64,000 bases of DNA from Thermanaerothrix sp. (GCA_026417795.1 JAOACP010000007.1:1-64000), one strand, 5' to 3'; counted from the first letter of the stretch, positions 1 to 9,085 are shown. Numbers and translations are program-made. Notes: generated from the sequence alone by a model not told the origin.

Positions 1-153
1 ATCCGAAACCTCGTGAATCACCGTTACGTAAAGCTTGGATCCGTCATAAGACAGGTCCACCTTTGCGGGCGGATGGGCAAAAGCAGCTCCCGCCATGCCC
101 GTAAGCAGCAAGAAAGCCGCCACGGTCCTCGCAAAACTCGCGAAACGCCTCAA
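1..153 (-). CDS. Secreted protein of unknown function, N-terminus only
   Basis: The left edge cuts this minus-strand gene, leaving 51 codons. I read a TTG start at 153-151 preceded by a G-rich ribosome site (AAGGGGGG). The product begins with two arginines, a hydrophobic stretch and AFA, a good Sec signal peptide with cleavage before HPPAKVDLSYDGS. What remains of the mature part looks like a beta strand start (LYVTVIHEV). It lies 27 bp downstream of the peroxiredoxin gene on the same strand and may be co-transcribed. The family cannot be decided from this fragment. Confidence 0.6.
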   Translation of the reverse strand, partial: MRRFASFARTVAAFLLLTGMAGAAFAHPPAKVDLSYDGSKLYVTVIHEVSD

Positions 154-180
154 GGGACCCCCCCCTTCCTTAGGGGTAGT

Positions 181-636
181 TTACAACAGGTTGAGCACCT
201 CTTCAAAGTCCGGAAGGGTCTTTATCTCATAAACCTTGATCCACTGGACCTTGCCTTCTTCGTCAACCAGGACGTTGGCCCGCTCGGAGAAGCCGTTCTT
301 CTCCCGGAAAAGACCCAGAGAGTCCGCCACCTCACCGTGGGGCCAGAAGTCGGCCAGGATCTTGAGGTTCTTAAGCCCCATGGAGTCCGCCCAGGCCTTC
401 TTGCAGAACATAGAGTCAACGCTGAGCCCCAATGGCTCCACGCCCTTCTCCTGGAACCTGTGGTACAGGTCGTCCAACGCCTTCATCTGATCCCTGCATA
501 TGGGAGTCCACGCCAATGGATGGAAGGAAAGAAGCACCTTGCGCCCCTTAAAGGAAGAAAGGGTGACGTCGTTGCCGTCCTGGTCCTTGAGGGTGAAATC
601 CTTAACCAAATCTCCAACTTTAACGAGCTCCGCCAT
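181..636 (-). CDS. Peroxiredoxin (AhpC/TSA family)
   Basis: A 151-residue thioredoxin-fold peroxidase that should reduce hydrogen peroxide or alkyl hydroperoxides in the cytoplasm. The peroxidatic cysteine is Cys47 in the context HPLAWTPICRDQM, the family's P-x3-T-x2-C motif. A second cysteine near residue 78 (FCKKAW) is a candidate resolving residue. Length is normal for the one-domain class. The start has a strong AGGAGGAG site 6 bases upstream. In an anaerobe this is a defence against oxygen; it neighbours an oxygen-sensitive oxidoreductase. The reductant (thioredoxin or another) cannot be told. Confidence 0.93.
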   Translation of the reverse strand: MAELVKVGDLVKDFTLKDQDGNDVTLSSFKGRKVLLSFHPLAWTPICRDQMKALDDLYHRFQEKGVEPLGLSVDSMFCKKAWADSMGLKNLKILADFWPHGEVADSLGLFREKNGFSERANVLVDEEGKVQWIKVYEIKTLPDFEEVLNLL

Positions 637-719
637 GACTATCTCCTCCTATACCGTGTCTTTATTTTTCATGCCCCTAAGGGGTGAAAACAACTTGACC
701 GGCCCACTCCATTAAGAGA

Positions 720-1583
720 TCACCGGTAAGAACCTATGAAACGGTTCAGCTCCTCCGGGCTCCTTTGCCTCTCGTAAAGGGGCCTTAAATCGCCAGCCGC
801 GTAAGGGGGCAGGGTCCTGTGGAATGGGGTTCCCTGCTTTTTGTACAACACCCCCACTGGGTACGGGGCTCCCCTAAACGCCAGCTCCATGGCCTTGCTT
901 TTATCGCAAGGATCATGGTCATCCCCTATGGGGACGGTGTTGCTGCGGAACCACTGATAGGTATTTATCTTGTTGAAAGAGACGCAGGGCTGGAAGACGT
1001 CTACCAGGGCATACCCCTCCCCAGCCAGCGCCTCGGTCAATACATTTACCATCATGTCCTTGTCCGCACAGAAAACCCTGGCCACGAAGGAAGCTCCAAG
1101 GGATATGGCCACCGCCAGCGGGTTGAAGGGCTCCGATGAAACCCCTTCCACCTGAACGGGGGTTACCATCCCCCTTGGACTCGTTGGGGATGCCTGCCCC
1201 TTGGTAAGGCCATACACCATGTTGTTATGGACCAAATGCAAAAGGTTGGGGTTTCGCCTTATGGCGTGGAGGAAGTGGTTGCCCCCTTCTCCATACATGT
1301 CGCCATCGCCGCCAACGCATATCACCTTGAGGGCCGGGTTGGAGGCCTGAACCGCCGTGGCAACCGGCAGCGCCCTTCCGTGAAGACCGTTGAAGAAGTG
1401 GCTTCTGAAGTAATGGGGCAGCTTGGCCGCCTGCCCTATCCCGGATACCACCACCACATCCTTGGGGGTCAGGCCCGAAAGGGCCACCGCCTCCTTAAGG
1501 CAGTCCAATATGGGGAAATTGCCGCAACCGGGACACCAGGAATTATCACCGGGCACGTTGAATACCTTTGGATCCACCGCCAT
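720..1583 (-). CDS. korB: 2-oxoacid:ferredoxin oxidoreductase, beta (TPP) subunit
   Basis: Beta subunit (287 aa) of a 2-oxoacid:ferredoxin oxidoreductase, binding thiamine pyrophosphate and a 4Fe-4S cluster. Near the N-terminus it has WCPGCGN, and near residue 92 the TPP motif GDGDMYGEGG. Further cysteines (VFC, QPC) probably complete the cluster ligands. It is 6 bp downstream of the alpha subunit gene, with GGGGAGGTGA as ribosome site. Family members oxidise 2-oxoglutarate or other 2-oxoacids to acyl-CoA with reduction of ferredoxin. The substrate is not evident from sequence; the Kor name is by architecture (two-subunit, fused gamma-alpha partner, no ferredoxin subunit beside it). Confidence 0.88.
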   Translation of the reverse strand: MAVDPKVFNVPGDNSWCPGCGNFPILDCLKEAVALSGLTPKDVVVVSGIGQAAKLPHYFRSHFFNGLHGRALPVATAVQASNPALKVICVGGDGDMYGEGGNHFLHAIRRNPNLLHLVHNNMVYGLTKGQASPTSPRGMVTPVQVEGVSSEPFNPLAVAISLGASFVARVFCADKDMMVNVLTEALAGEGYALVDVFQPCVSFNKINTYQWFRSNTVPIGDDHDPCDKSKAMELAFRGAPYPVGVLYKKQGTPFHRTLPPYAAGDLRPLYERQRSPEELNRFIGSYR

Positions 1584-1589
1584 GACAAG

Positions 1590-3314
1590 TCACCTCCCCA
1601 TCGCTTCGCCTATTAAAGCCACGGCCTGCTCAACCGACATCTGAAGCCCAGAATAGTGGTTAATCCTGTGGCTGGATACAAAGCTGTTAAGCCTCAAAAG
1701 CCCATCCAGCTGGCCTGTGGCGTTGCCCTCCAGGGTTATCAACTTCTTACCGGGAAGAAGGCGTTTGAGTTCCTTAACAGGCAAGGGCCATACCTGGGGA
1801 AGGTGTACCTGAGCTATGCCTCCGCCCAATGACCTTATGGCCTCCTCTATGATCCATTTGGTTGATCCCCACCCTATGACCGCCACCGGGGAATCAATGT
1901 CCCCTCCAACCACCGGGGGCATAACGCAGGACTCAAGCCCCTCGGCCTTCTTAAGCCTCTTGTTCACCATTTGAACCCTGAGCTTGAAGTCCTCCTTCAT
2001 GTGGCCGGTCCGGTCGTGCTCGTGGCTGTCCACGCATACGAGCCCATCACCCAAACCCGGTATCCCCCTGGGGGAGATCCCGTCCTCGGTTATCTCGTAT
2101 CTTGCATAATCACCGGAGGTCGTGACCACCTGATTGGACAGGATCGAGTCAACCTCAAAGGGCTCCAGGGACCATGAGCTATCCAGAAGATACTGGTCGG
2201 TGAGGATGAAAACCGGCACCTGGTAACGATCCGCCACGTAAAAGGCTTGCCTCGCGCAGTGGAAGGCCTCCAGCGGATCTCCCGGTGCGAAGATGGCCCT
2301 TGGGAACTCCCCGTGACCCGCGTAAAGGGCCAGGTTCAAGTCCCCCTGCTCCGTCCTGGTGGCCATGCCCGTGGCAGGACCGGGACGCTGGCCGATGTGG
2401 ACTACCATGGGGACCTCGGTAACCCCCGAAAGGCTCACCGCCTCGCACATTAGAGCAAAGCCGCCGCCGGATGTGGTCGTCATTGCCCTTCCGCCAGCGT
2501 ACCAGGCCCCAAGAACCATGTTGGCGGCGCATATCTCGTCCTCCGCCTGCTCCACGATGACACCGAACTTTTTAGCATGGGCCGCCATGAGCTGCAGCAC
2601 CCCTGTGCCGGGGGACATGGGATAGGCGGTGACGAAGTCGCATCCTCCAGAGAGGGCGCCCAAGAAAACCCCTTCGTTGCCGGACAGGAGGAGACGATCC
2701 GCCAGCTCTCCCCTAGGATCAAGGGATACGACTATTCCAGCCCTTGCCTTCAGGCTTAACCCCTCTCGGTAGCCAGCCAACGCCCCATTAAGGTTCCCAT
2801 CGAGGAGGTCCTGACCTTTTTGGCTGAAACGGGACTTCACCTCCCCGCAGAGGAGGTCCTCAGAAACCCCTACGATGGCTCCCATGAGGCCAAGGACCAC
2901 TGAGCTGATAAACGATGGGGAACCGGCGGACCGGCTTAAGGCCAAGAAAGGAAAGGGCAGGAAGGAACCACCCAGGGATGCGGCCTCGTCTCCCATTTCG
3001 TCAGGATCACCCAATACCAGGGTATCGGAGGATATCCTCTCCCGGATGTTGTCCCTTATCCCCCGGTTCATGCATATCATAAGGTCAATCCGGTCAACCG
3101 GAGCTCCCACCGGGAGATCGGACAGCCTGAACTGGGAGGAGTTGCTACCTCCCCGGACCCTTGACATGAACTCCTTGGTGGCAAAAACGTGAAACCCCTG
3201 GCGCTTGAACATCTTAGCTCCCATGACCTCAACGGTCTGGAGCCCCTGGCCGGCGGCTCCACAAATCACGATGGAAAGGTCCCGGAAGCCTTCTCGAGGT
3301 AGAGAAACCGACAT
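1590..3314 (-). CDS. korA: 2-oxoacid:ferredoxin oxidoreductase, fused gamma-alpha subunit
   Basis: A 574-residue fusion. Residues about 10-190 are the gamma domain (ICGAAGQGLQT, then EFMSRVRGGSNSSQFR), and about 205-574 are the alpha domain (YPMSPGTG pyrimidine-domain motif near 233). Gamma-alpha fusions followed by a beta subunit are typical of KorAB-type enzymes. The ATG at 3314 is chosen because GGAGGG lies about 10 bases upstream; a GTG two codons earlier is also possible. With korB it should convert a 2-oxoacid plus CoA to acyl-CoA, CO2 and reduced ferredoxin. It is the first gene of the pair, with a promoter presumably in 3315-3390. Confidence 0.88.
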   Translation of the reverse strand: MSVSLPREGFRDLSIVICGAAGQGLQTVEVMGAKMFKRQGFHVFATKEFMSRVRGGSNSSQFRLSDLPVGAPVDRIDLMICMNRGIRDNIRERISSDTLVLGDPDEMGDEAASLGGSFLPFPFLALSRSAGSPSFISSVVLGLMGAIVGVSEDLLCGEVKSRFSQKGQDLLDGNLNGALAGYREGLSLKARAGIVVSLDPRGELADRLLLSGNEGVFLGALSGGCDFVTAYPMSPGTGVLQLMAAHAKKFGVIVEQAEDEICAANMVLGAWYAGGRAMTTTSGGGFALMCEAVSLSGVTEVPMVVHIGQRPGPATGMATRTEQGDLNLALYAGHGEFPRAIFAPGDPLEAFHCARQAFYVADRYQVPVFILTDQYLLDSSWSLEPFEVDSILSNQVVTTSGDYARYEITEDGISPRGIPGLGDGLVCVDSHEHDRTGHMKEDFKLRVQMVNKRLKKAEGLESCVMPPVVGGDIDSPVAVIGWGSTKWIIEEAIRSLGGGIAQVHLPQVWPLPVKELKRLLPGKKLITLEGNATGQLDGLLRLNSFVSSHRINHYSGLQMSVEQAVALIGEAMGR

Positions 3315-3414
3315 CCCCACACCCCCTCCGCTTTTATCTATAACAATTTTAGTTTATACCATACTCCCTCAAAGTCAACCACCATGTGGAACCGGCTATC
3401 TAGAGATGACGAAA

Positions 3415-3435
3415 GCCCCGGGCAGGGCCCGGGGC
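3415..3435 (-). terminator. Hairpin terminator after cstA
   Basis: GCCCCGGGC pairs with GCCCGGGGC around a 3-base loop, seven bases past the cstA stop codon. The T-tract on the minus side is short (TTTC), so it may be a weak or factor-assisted terminator. Confidence 0.6.
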
Positions 3436-3441
3436 AATGGG

Positions 3442-5064
3442 TCAAATGGTGTCCCTCTTAAGGGCTCCAAAGGCCTCCTTCACCATGAGGATCGCCAAGA
3501 CCATGAGCAAGACCGACGGGACCACCAGGATGTAGTTAGGGGTGGCCAGCATGAGGTTATCCTTGATCATTATGGCAAGGGCTCCTACGGTGGTGGCCAA
3601 CATGAACCACATGGGGACCATGAGGAACGAGTTGTCCTTCTTGAGGCCCTTGGCTACCCACACCGATACGGACAGCAGGGCAAGGGCGGCCACCATCTGG
3701 TTAGATGCCCCAAAGACCGGCCATATGGCGGCCCAAGCGGGCACCTCCTTGCCGTCCGCCCCGTGGATCTTCACCAGAAGCAGCACCAGGGCGCCTATGA
3801 CGGTTATAAGGGTGGCGCTGTACTTATCCACCTTGTAGTTGGTGAGCTCCTGGATCTGATACCTGGTAAGCCTCGTGGCGGTGTCAAGGGAGGTCAGGAT
3901 GAAGGAGTTTATGGCCAAAAGCCCAAGCGACACGCCTACCTTGGGATTGATGCCCAGAAGACCCGCGAACTTACCAAAGCCCTTGGCGTAGGTGACCACC
4001 GGCCCTCCCTGGTCCACCACGCCGCTTATCATCACGGTGCCTATGGCTATAACCGCCACCACCCCTTCAAGGAGCATGGAGCCGTAGCCCACCGCCACCG
4101 CGTCGGTCTCCTTCCGGAGCTGCTTGGACGTGGTGCCGCTGCCAACCAAGGAGTGGAAGCCTGATATGGCACCGCACGCCACAACCACGAAGAGCATGGG
4201 CCAAAGGTACTGGTTGCCCGCTGCGAAACCCTTGAAGGCAGGCAGGGTAACCGCGAAGTCCGATCCCCTTCCAAGCAGCATTCCAACGCCGCCTATGATC
4301 ACAGAGAAGTAGAGGAAGTACGACGCCAAGTAGTCCCTGGGCTGCAGGAGAAGCCAAACGGGAAGGACCGAAGCGGCGAATATGTAGACCGCCAATATCC
4401 AACGCCAAGTCTCCGCGGGAAGGGAGAACAGGTCCTGAACCCACTGGGCGTCATTGCCGTACCAACAGGCGTATATGACTATGGGTACCATGATCACCGT
4501 GGACCAAAGAAGGGGCACCCTGTAGCGGTAAACCATGACCCCAAATATCATGGCCAGGAGTATGTACAGCATCCCGGAGAACGCCACCGCCGGGTCGGCG
4601 GCAAAGGAGTTCGCCGCCAGCTGAAGGAAAACGGCCACCACCAAAACCAGGGCCAGTATGGTAAAGCATAGGAACAGCACCTTGCCCCTACGGCCTATCC
4701 AACGGTCCACAACCTCTCCCACGGACTTACCATCGTGCCTCATTGAGGCAACCAGGGAGCCCATGTCGTGGGGGCCTCCCACGAACGCCGATCCCACAAG
4801 ACACCATATATAGGCCGGAAGCCAGCCGAACATGGAGGACGCGGTTATGGGCCCCACTATGGGCCCCGCCCCGGCTATGGAGGAGAAATGATGCCCCAGC
4901 AACACGGACGGATGGGCAGGGCAGAAGTCCACTCCATCGCAAAGGACCACCGCAGGGGTATCCTTATTGGGGTCAAGCTCGTAAAGCTTAGCCATCCTAC
5001 CACCGTAAAAGCGATAGCAAACCGCAAAAACGACAATGGCGAAAACCAAAAGCCCAAGAAGCAA
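3442..5064 (-). CDS. cstA: CstA family carbon starvation protein / peptide-pyruvate transporter
   Basis: A polytopic inner membrane protein of about 540 residues with a dozen or more hydrophobic segments and the CstA motifs (HHFSSIAGAGPIVGP near the N-terminus, VGSGTTSKQLRKETDA in the middle, SFILTSLDTATRLTRYQ later). CstA proteins import peptides or, in some bacteria, pyruvate. I prefer the TTG at 5064, eight bases after AAAGGAG, over an upstream ATG with no ribosome site. It is shorter than E. coli CstA (about 700 aa), as in many anaerobes. It is a single-gene unit bounded by a hairpin. In a peptide-fermenting organism import of peptides or small acids is a reasonable role. Confidence 0.9.
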   Translation of the reverse strand: MLLGLLVFAIVVFAVCYRFYGGRMAKLYELDPNKDTPAVVLCDGVDFCPAHPSVLLGHHFSSIAGAGPIVGPITASSMFGWLPAYIWCLVGSAFVGGPHDMGSLVASMRHDGKSVGEVVDRWIGRRGKVLFLCFTILALVLVVAVFLQLAANSFAADPAVAFSGMLYILLAMIFGVMVYRYRVPLLWSTVIMVPIVIYACWYGNDAQWVQDLFSLPAETWRWILAVYIFAASVLPVWLLLQPRDYLASYFLYFSVIIGGVGMLLGRGSDFAVTLPAFKGFAAGNQYLWPMLFVVVACGAISGFHSLVGSGTTSKQLRKETDAVAVGYGSMLLEGVVAVIAIGTVMISGVVDQGGPVVTYAKGFGKFAGLLGINPKVGVSLGLLAINSFILTSLDTATRLTRYQIQELTNYKVDKYSATLITVIGALVLLLVKIHGADGKEVPAWAAIWPVFGASNQMVAALALLSVSVWVAKGLKKDNSFLMVPMWFMLATTVGALAIMIKDNLMLATPNYILVVPSVLLMVLAILMVKEAFGALKRDTI

Positions 5065-5169
5065 CTTAGTCACTCCTTTCCCATCAACAAACCACACAAC
5101 GGAAGATACCTTCTTGATGCTTAATTAAACAAAAACCCAATAACGGCATCCCTCTTTCTTTTTTATTTT

Positions 5170-5607
5170 TTAAGCACCCCCCTTCACCTCAAAGTTCCCC
5201 GTCCACGCGGACAGGGCTATGGCGCCTAAATCCTCAAAACCTCTTGGCGCCTTGACGCCAGGCCCCAGCAGGCAGGCCTCCGCAAAACCCCTTAACCCAA
5301 AGGAAAAAGAACGAACCCTCCTCTTCCCATCCGAATTCAGGGAAGACCAAAGGAGGAATCGCTGGGTCATGACGTCGGACATGGGACGAGCGGACGCCAG
5401 GATCTCCTCAACGTGGCGGTCATTGAGCTCACCCCAGAGTACGTGGTCCCAGGCATAATAGCGGCACACCTCCCCCAAAAGCCCGTCCTTGACGAAAGCA
5501 ACCCTTCTTTTAACTCCGCTAAAACCCCCCCACTCCCATGGCTCGAACCCCAAGGACTCAAAAAGCCTCATTCCTCCCTTAAGATCCAAAAAGCCGCACC
5601 CCTTCAC
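5170..5607 (-). CDS. Hypothetical protein
   Basis: An open frame of up to 145 residues with no family I recognise. It is rich in aromatic residues (WEWGGF, YYAWDHVLWGE) and has no signal peptide or membrane segment, so it is likely cytoplasmic. The start is uncertain: the GTG at 5607 has no ribosome site, while the ATG at 5571 follows AAGGGAGG with only one base between. It lies just past the copZ terminator in the same orientation and about 70 bp from the cstA start. Codon use looks like its neighbours. No function is proposed. Confidence 0.5.
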   Translation of the reverse strand: MKGCGFLDLKGGMRLFESLGFEPWEWGGFSGVKRRVAFVKDGLLGEVCRYYAWDHVLWGELNDRHVEEILASARPMSDVMTQRFLLWSSLNSDGKRRVRSFSFGLRGFAEACLLGPGVKAPRGFEDLGAIALSAWTGNFEVKGGA

Positions 5608-5626
5608 GTAAATTTAATATCAAGAA

Positions 5627-5653
5627 CAAAAAAAAAGGGGGTATCACTCCCCC
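5627..5653 (-). terminator. Intrinsic terminator overlapping the copZ stop codon
   Basis: On the minus strand GGGGG and CCCCC pair around a 7-base loop that contains the copZ TGA stop, directly followed by a run of ten T bases. This is a textbook terminator folded into the last codons of the gene. Confidence 0.8.
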
Positions 5654-5847
5654 TCCTTGCAATCGTACCCAGCCTCCTTAATGGCTTCAATCGCCCTCTC
5701 AAGGATACCCCGGTCATCGGACTCAATGGTTACTTTTTTTGACGAAAGATCCACGGTAAAGCCCTCAATCCCCGCGGCTCTTAGGGCCTTGGATATGCGG
5801 TCCACGCAGTGCCCGCAGGACATGTCCTCAACTGCTATGGCGATCAT
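5644..5847 (-). CDS. copZ: Heavy-metal-associated domain protein, CopZ-like copper chaperone
   Basis: A 67-residue single HMA domain. The metal motif is MSCGHC near residues 9-14, after a typical beta strand, and the body keeps the ferredoxin-like pattern (FTVDLSSKKVTIESDD). It should bind Cu(I) in the cytoplasm and hand it to the neighbouring P-type ATPase. It lies 66 bp downstream of copA in the same direction. No copper regulator (CopY or CueR type) is visible next to the pair. Confidence 0.9.
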   Translation of the reverse strand: MIAIAVEDMSCGHCVDRISKALRAAGIEGFTVDLSSKKVTIESDDRGILERAIEAIKEAGYDCKEGE

Positions 5848-5913
5848 TCCTTAAGACCTCCCCCATATTACACGTCGAGTTACACACCAACCCCACAACG
5901 GCCCGATAAAAGG

Positions 5914-8085
5914 TCATCCCCTCGACCTTATCCTAAGCGAGTTGATTATAACGGTAATGGAGCTGCAAAGCATGGCCAACTCCGCCAACATGGGGTGCAT
6001 TATGCCCAACATGGCAAGGGGTATGAACACGAGGTTGTACCCGAACGCCCCAGCCAAGTTCTGGGCTATCACCTTGGAAAGGCCCTTTGATATGTCAAAG
6101 GCCCTTACAACCCCGGAAAGACCGGGCCTTACCAGCACCAGGTCGGCGCTGTCGATGGCAAGATCCAACCCGCTTCCCATGGCTATGCCCACGTTGGCCC
6201 CCTTGAGGGACGCGGCGTCGTTGATGCCGTCCCCCACCATGGCCACCTTAAGCCCCTGGGCCTGAAGGGAGTGTATCAACCCCAGCTTGTCCTCCGGCTT
6301 CATCCTTCCCCGCCAGCTTTCGATCCCCGTCTCCTCCGCCACCCGCCGGGCCACCGCCTCAGAGTCGCCGGTGGCCATGATAACCTCAACGCCCCTTTCC
6401 TTGAGGGCCCTCACGGCCTCCATGCTGTCCTCTCGCAAGGGATCCTTAAGTCCCATGGCCCCCAGCACCTGACCGCCCTTCCGAACCTCCACGACGGTCA
6501 AACCCTCCTGAGCCCAGCTGGCCCATTTCGAACCCTCAGGACGACCTACGAACCAATCCTCACCGTCTATGACCCCAAAGACCCCTTCGCCAGGAACCTC
6601 CCTTGGGTTCTCCACCGCAAAGACCTCAACCGCAAAGCTGGAAGCGATATGCGCCGCCACCGCCTTGGCTATGGGATGCGATGACGACGACTCAAGGGAC
6701 AGGACATGGCCCGCTGCCCAATCAGGTATCTGCCACCTAACCACCGCCGGGCGGCCCATGGTCAACGTACCGGTCTTGTCCAGGACCACCGCGCCCACGG
6801 ACTTTAACTCCTGAAAGGCCTCCCCATCCCTTATGAGCACGCCGGCCGAGGAAGCTTCCCCCGACGCCACCGCGAGGGCCATGGGGGTGGCAAGCCCCAA
6901 AGCGCAGGGGCAGGCGATGACAAGGGTGGCCATGGAGGCGTACAACCAAGGCCACATAACAGAGTGTGCGTTGAAGCCCAAGAAGGAGAGCACCATCCCC
7001 CGGATGTAGCCCATGCCGCCTTCCGCCAGCACCCAAAGGACTCCCGAAGCCACCGCAAGGCCTATCACCACCGGCACGAAGTACATGGTTACCCGGTCCG
7101 CCAGGGCCTGTATGGGGGTCCTGGCCCCCTGGGACTCCCTCACCATCTGGAGCATCCGGGATACAAACGATTCATCCCCCACCTTCTCGGCCCGTATTGT
7201 CAAAGGACCGGTAAGGTTCAAGGAGCCGCTCACCACCGGGTCTCCTGGGCCCCTCAATGGCAGGTCGGACTCTCCGGTTATGAAGGACTCGTCGACCCCT
7301 GAAATACCCTCCAGGACAACCCCATCCACCGGTATCCGCTCCCCGGGAAGCACCTTTATGGTCTGGCCTGACTTGAGGAACTCCTCGGGGACCAACTCCT
7401 CCCGATCTTCCTCGAGAATCCTGGCCATCCGGGGCTTCATGTCCATGAGGCTTCTAACCTTCTTCAGGGCCCTGTCCCGCAGCCTGGACTCGATGAACCT
7501 TCCCGTCAGGTGAAGCACCACCATCATGGTCCCCACGGCGGCAAAGGATGGGATATGGTGGGACATGGCGCCAAGGAAGCCAGTCAGGGAGCCCGCCGCA
7601 GCGCCTATGCCTATCAGGACGTCCATGTTGGCATGCCTATGGGACAGGGCTATCCAAGCGCCGCGGAATATGGTCCTTCCGCCGATGAATATGGCAAAGA
7701 AGGCTAAGAGCGCCTCCGCCAGGGGACCAAGGGGGGCGTGGCGGCGCAATACCATGTGGTAAAACATGTTCCACCACACCGGCAAGGAAAGGGCCGCCGC
7801 AAGGAGCAGATTCCGCACCGATGCCCTGTAACGCTGGCCTTCATTTGAATCCACCGCCTCTGAGAATGGAACTATGGGGTACCCCGCCTTCTCCGCCGCG
7901 GCAATCAGCACCTCATCCGATACATCGCCGTCGCATATCACCAGGGCGGTTTCGGTGGCCAGGTCTACGGAGACAAAACTAACCCCCTCCACCTTCGACA
8001 GCCCCTTCTGAAGCATCCTTGAACAGGTGGCGCAGGTCATGCCCGATACCCGGTATGTCCTCTTGGTCAATTCCGCTTCCGACAA
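5914..8085 (-). CDS. copA: Copper-translocating P1B-type ATPase
   Basis: A 723-residue P-type ATPase. One N-terminal HMA domain has GMTCATC (about residues 15-21). The transmembrane CPC ion motif is in ACPCALGLATP, the phosphorylation site is DKTGTLT, the nucleotide-domain HP is in SSSHPIAKAV, and the hinge is MVGDGINDAASL. This set marks the Cu(I)/Ag(I) export subgroup. It sits in the inner membrane and exports copper using ATP. Together with copZ it forms a minimal copper homeostasis unit. Length and domain order are normal and the gene appears intact. Confidence 0.95.
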   Translation of the reverse strand: MSEAELTKRTYRVSGMTCATCSRMLQKGLSKVEGVSFVSVDLATETALVICDGDVSDEVLIAAAEKAGYPIVPFSEAVDSNEGQRYRASVRNLLLAAALSLPVWWNMFYHMVLRRHAPLGPLAEALLAFFAIFIGGRTIFRGAWIALSHRHANMDVLIGIGAAAGSLTGFLGAMSHHIPSFAAVGTMMVVLHLTGRFIESRLRDRALKKVRSLMDMKPRMARILEEDREELVPEEFLKSGQTIKVLPGERIPVDGVVLEGISGVDESFITGESDLPLRGPGDPVVSGSLNLTGPLTIRAEKVGDESFVSRMLQMVRESQGARTPIQALADRVTMYFVPVVIGLAVASGVLWVLAEGGMGYIRGMVLSFLGFNAHSVMWPWLYASMATLVIACPCALGLATPMALAVASGEASSAGVLIRDGEAFQELKSVGAVVLDKTGTLTMGRPAVVRWQIPDWAAGHVLSLESSSSHPIAKAVAAHIASSFAVEVFAVENPREVPGEGVFGVIDGEDWFVGRPEGSKWASWAQEGLTVVEVRKGGQVLGAMGLKDPLREDSMEAVRALKERGVEVIMATGDSEAVARRVAEETGIESWRGRMKPEDKLGLIHSLQAQGLKVAMVGDGINDAASLKGANVGIAMGSGLDLAIDSADLVLVRPGLSGVVRAFDISKGLSKVIAQNLAGAFGYNLVFIPLAMLGIMHPMLAELAMLCSSITVIINSLRIRSRG

Positions 8086-8162
8086 TTAAAAACCTCCGTT
8101 TCTTGCGCCAAAACAAGCCGCAATTCCGCAGCTTCGCAAAATCCACGAAAACCCCAAAAGCC

Positions 8163-8591
8163 CTAACGGATGAGATCCAAGCGCACGGCCCCCAAGGGGG
8201 TGAGCACCAGATTGCCCACAAGGGTTCCACCCCTTAGGGCGTTGTAAACCCCTATGGTCACCCCGGGGGAGAAGGTATGCCACTGGGGGTAATAGGTTAT
8301 GAGATCCCCGTACCCCGACCCAAGGAAGAATCCCCTTCCCCCCGCATTAAAGGCCTCCCATCGGTTAAGCCTAGGCCAGAACACCCTTAGCGTCTCGGTC
8401 CTGGAGGACAGCGCGACCTTAAGGACAAAGGGTTCCATGCCCTCCTTGGCCCTCACAAGAACGCATCTAAGCCACTCGCAGGCCTCCAGCGCAGCCTCCC
8501 TGCAGCGGTCATCCGCCGGGTCCGAAGCGAAACCGCCGTACATCCTAAGCGCTAACCCCCCCAGCAGGAGCGACGCTATCATAAGCGCCAC
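8163..8591 (-). CDS. GspH/FimT-like pseudopilin with out-of-frame leader
   Basis: From the GTG at 8591 the product is 142 aa, but the same frame is open upstream and encodes RRLGFSLAEVL before it, so the full segment reads GFSLAEVLVALMI followed by a hydrophobic helix. That is a prepilin cleavage and methylation motif. The C-terminal part (SPGVTIGVYNALRGGTLVG, then LTPLGAVRL) resembles GspH/FimT minor pseudopilins. No ATG, GTG or TTG precedes the motif in frame after the stop at about 8690. The ATG at 8638 would give MDV and then the RR leader only if one base were added. So this is a frameshifted gene, a sequencing error, or an unusual start. Confidence 0.6.
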   Translation of the reverse strand: MALMIASLLLGGLALRMYGGFASDPADDRCREAALEACEWLRCVLVRAKEGMEPFVLKVALSSRTETLRVFWPRLNRWEAFNAGGRGFFLGSGYGDLITYYPQWHTFSPGVTIGVYNALRGGTLVGNLVLTPLGAVRLDLIR

Positions 8592-8665
8592 GAGGACCTC
8601 CGCCAGGCTAAACCCAAGGCGACGCCACGTACATCCATTTAACTTGTGGAGGCTAGAAAAGCCTC

Positions 8666-9085
8666 CTACCCCTCCAACCCGCTCATCCTCCTTTTAAGCC
8701 AGAGGTAAAAAGGGTTGTCGCCGGTTATCAAACGCCCTTCCCTGTCGCATATGCCGTGTTTCGTTGTCCCCTCCGCAAGAAGCGCTTGATCCAGCAGAAC
8801 GCGGTACGAAAAGGTCACGCTGTGGGGCAGCAGATCCTTCAAACCGCATTCCACAGTTATAACGTCGTCGTAGTGGGCGGGCCTTTTATACCTGCAGCGC
8901 ACCTCCACAGCGGGAAGGAGTATCCCCCTCTCCTCCCACTCCCGGTAAGATACCCCCAGGGCTTCACAAAAAGCCGCCCTAGCCACCTCAAACCACACCA
9001 GGTAGTTGGCGTGATACGCTATACCCATCTGGTCGGTCTCGCTGTAACGAACCCTTACCTTAGTGGCATGGACCGGCAAGGACAT
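8666..9085 (-). CDS. Acyl-CoA thioesterase, YbgC/4-hydroxybenzoyl-CoA thioesterase family
   Basis: A 139-residue hotdog-fold protein. The family signature VRYSETDQMGIAYHANYLVWFE is at residues 11-32, with Asp18 (as in YbgC) the likely catalytic residue. It should hydrolyse short acyl-CoA thioesters in the cytoplasm. Its start overlaps the stop of the upstream CoA-binding protein gene by one base (TGATG), so the two are translationally coupled and may act on related CoA metabolites. A small 7-bp hairpin (8648-8666) overlaps its stop codon. The substrate is not determinable. Confidence 0.88.
   Translation of the reverse strand: MSLPVHATKVRVRYSETDQMGIAYHANYLVWFEVARAAFCEALGVSYREWEERGILLPAVEVRCRYKRPAHYDDVITVECGLKDLLPHSVTFSYRVLLDQALLAEGTTKHGICDREGRLITGDNPFYLWLKRRMSGLEG

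Noticed and set aside
3205-4164. Plus-strand open frame opposite cstA
   Set aside because: Product is composition-biased and lacks a ribosome site; cstA is a well-formed family member.
8648-8666. Strong terminator after the thioesterase gene
   Set aside because: The 7-bp stem GGAGGCT/AGCCTCC has no T-tract and overlaps the stop codon; it may be incidental.
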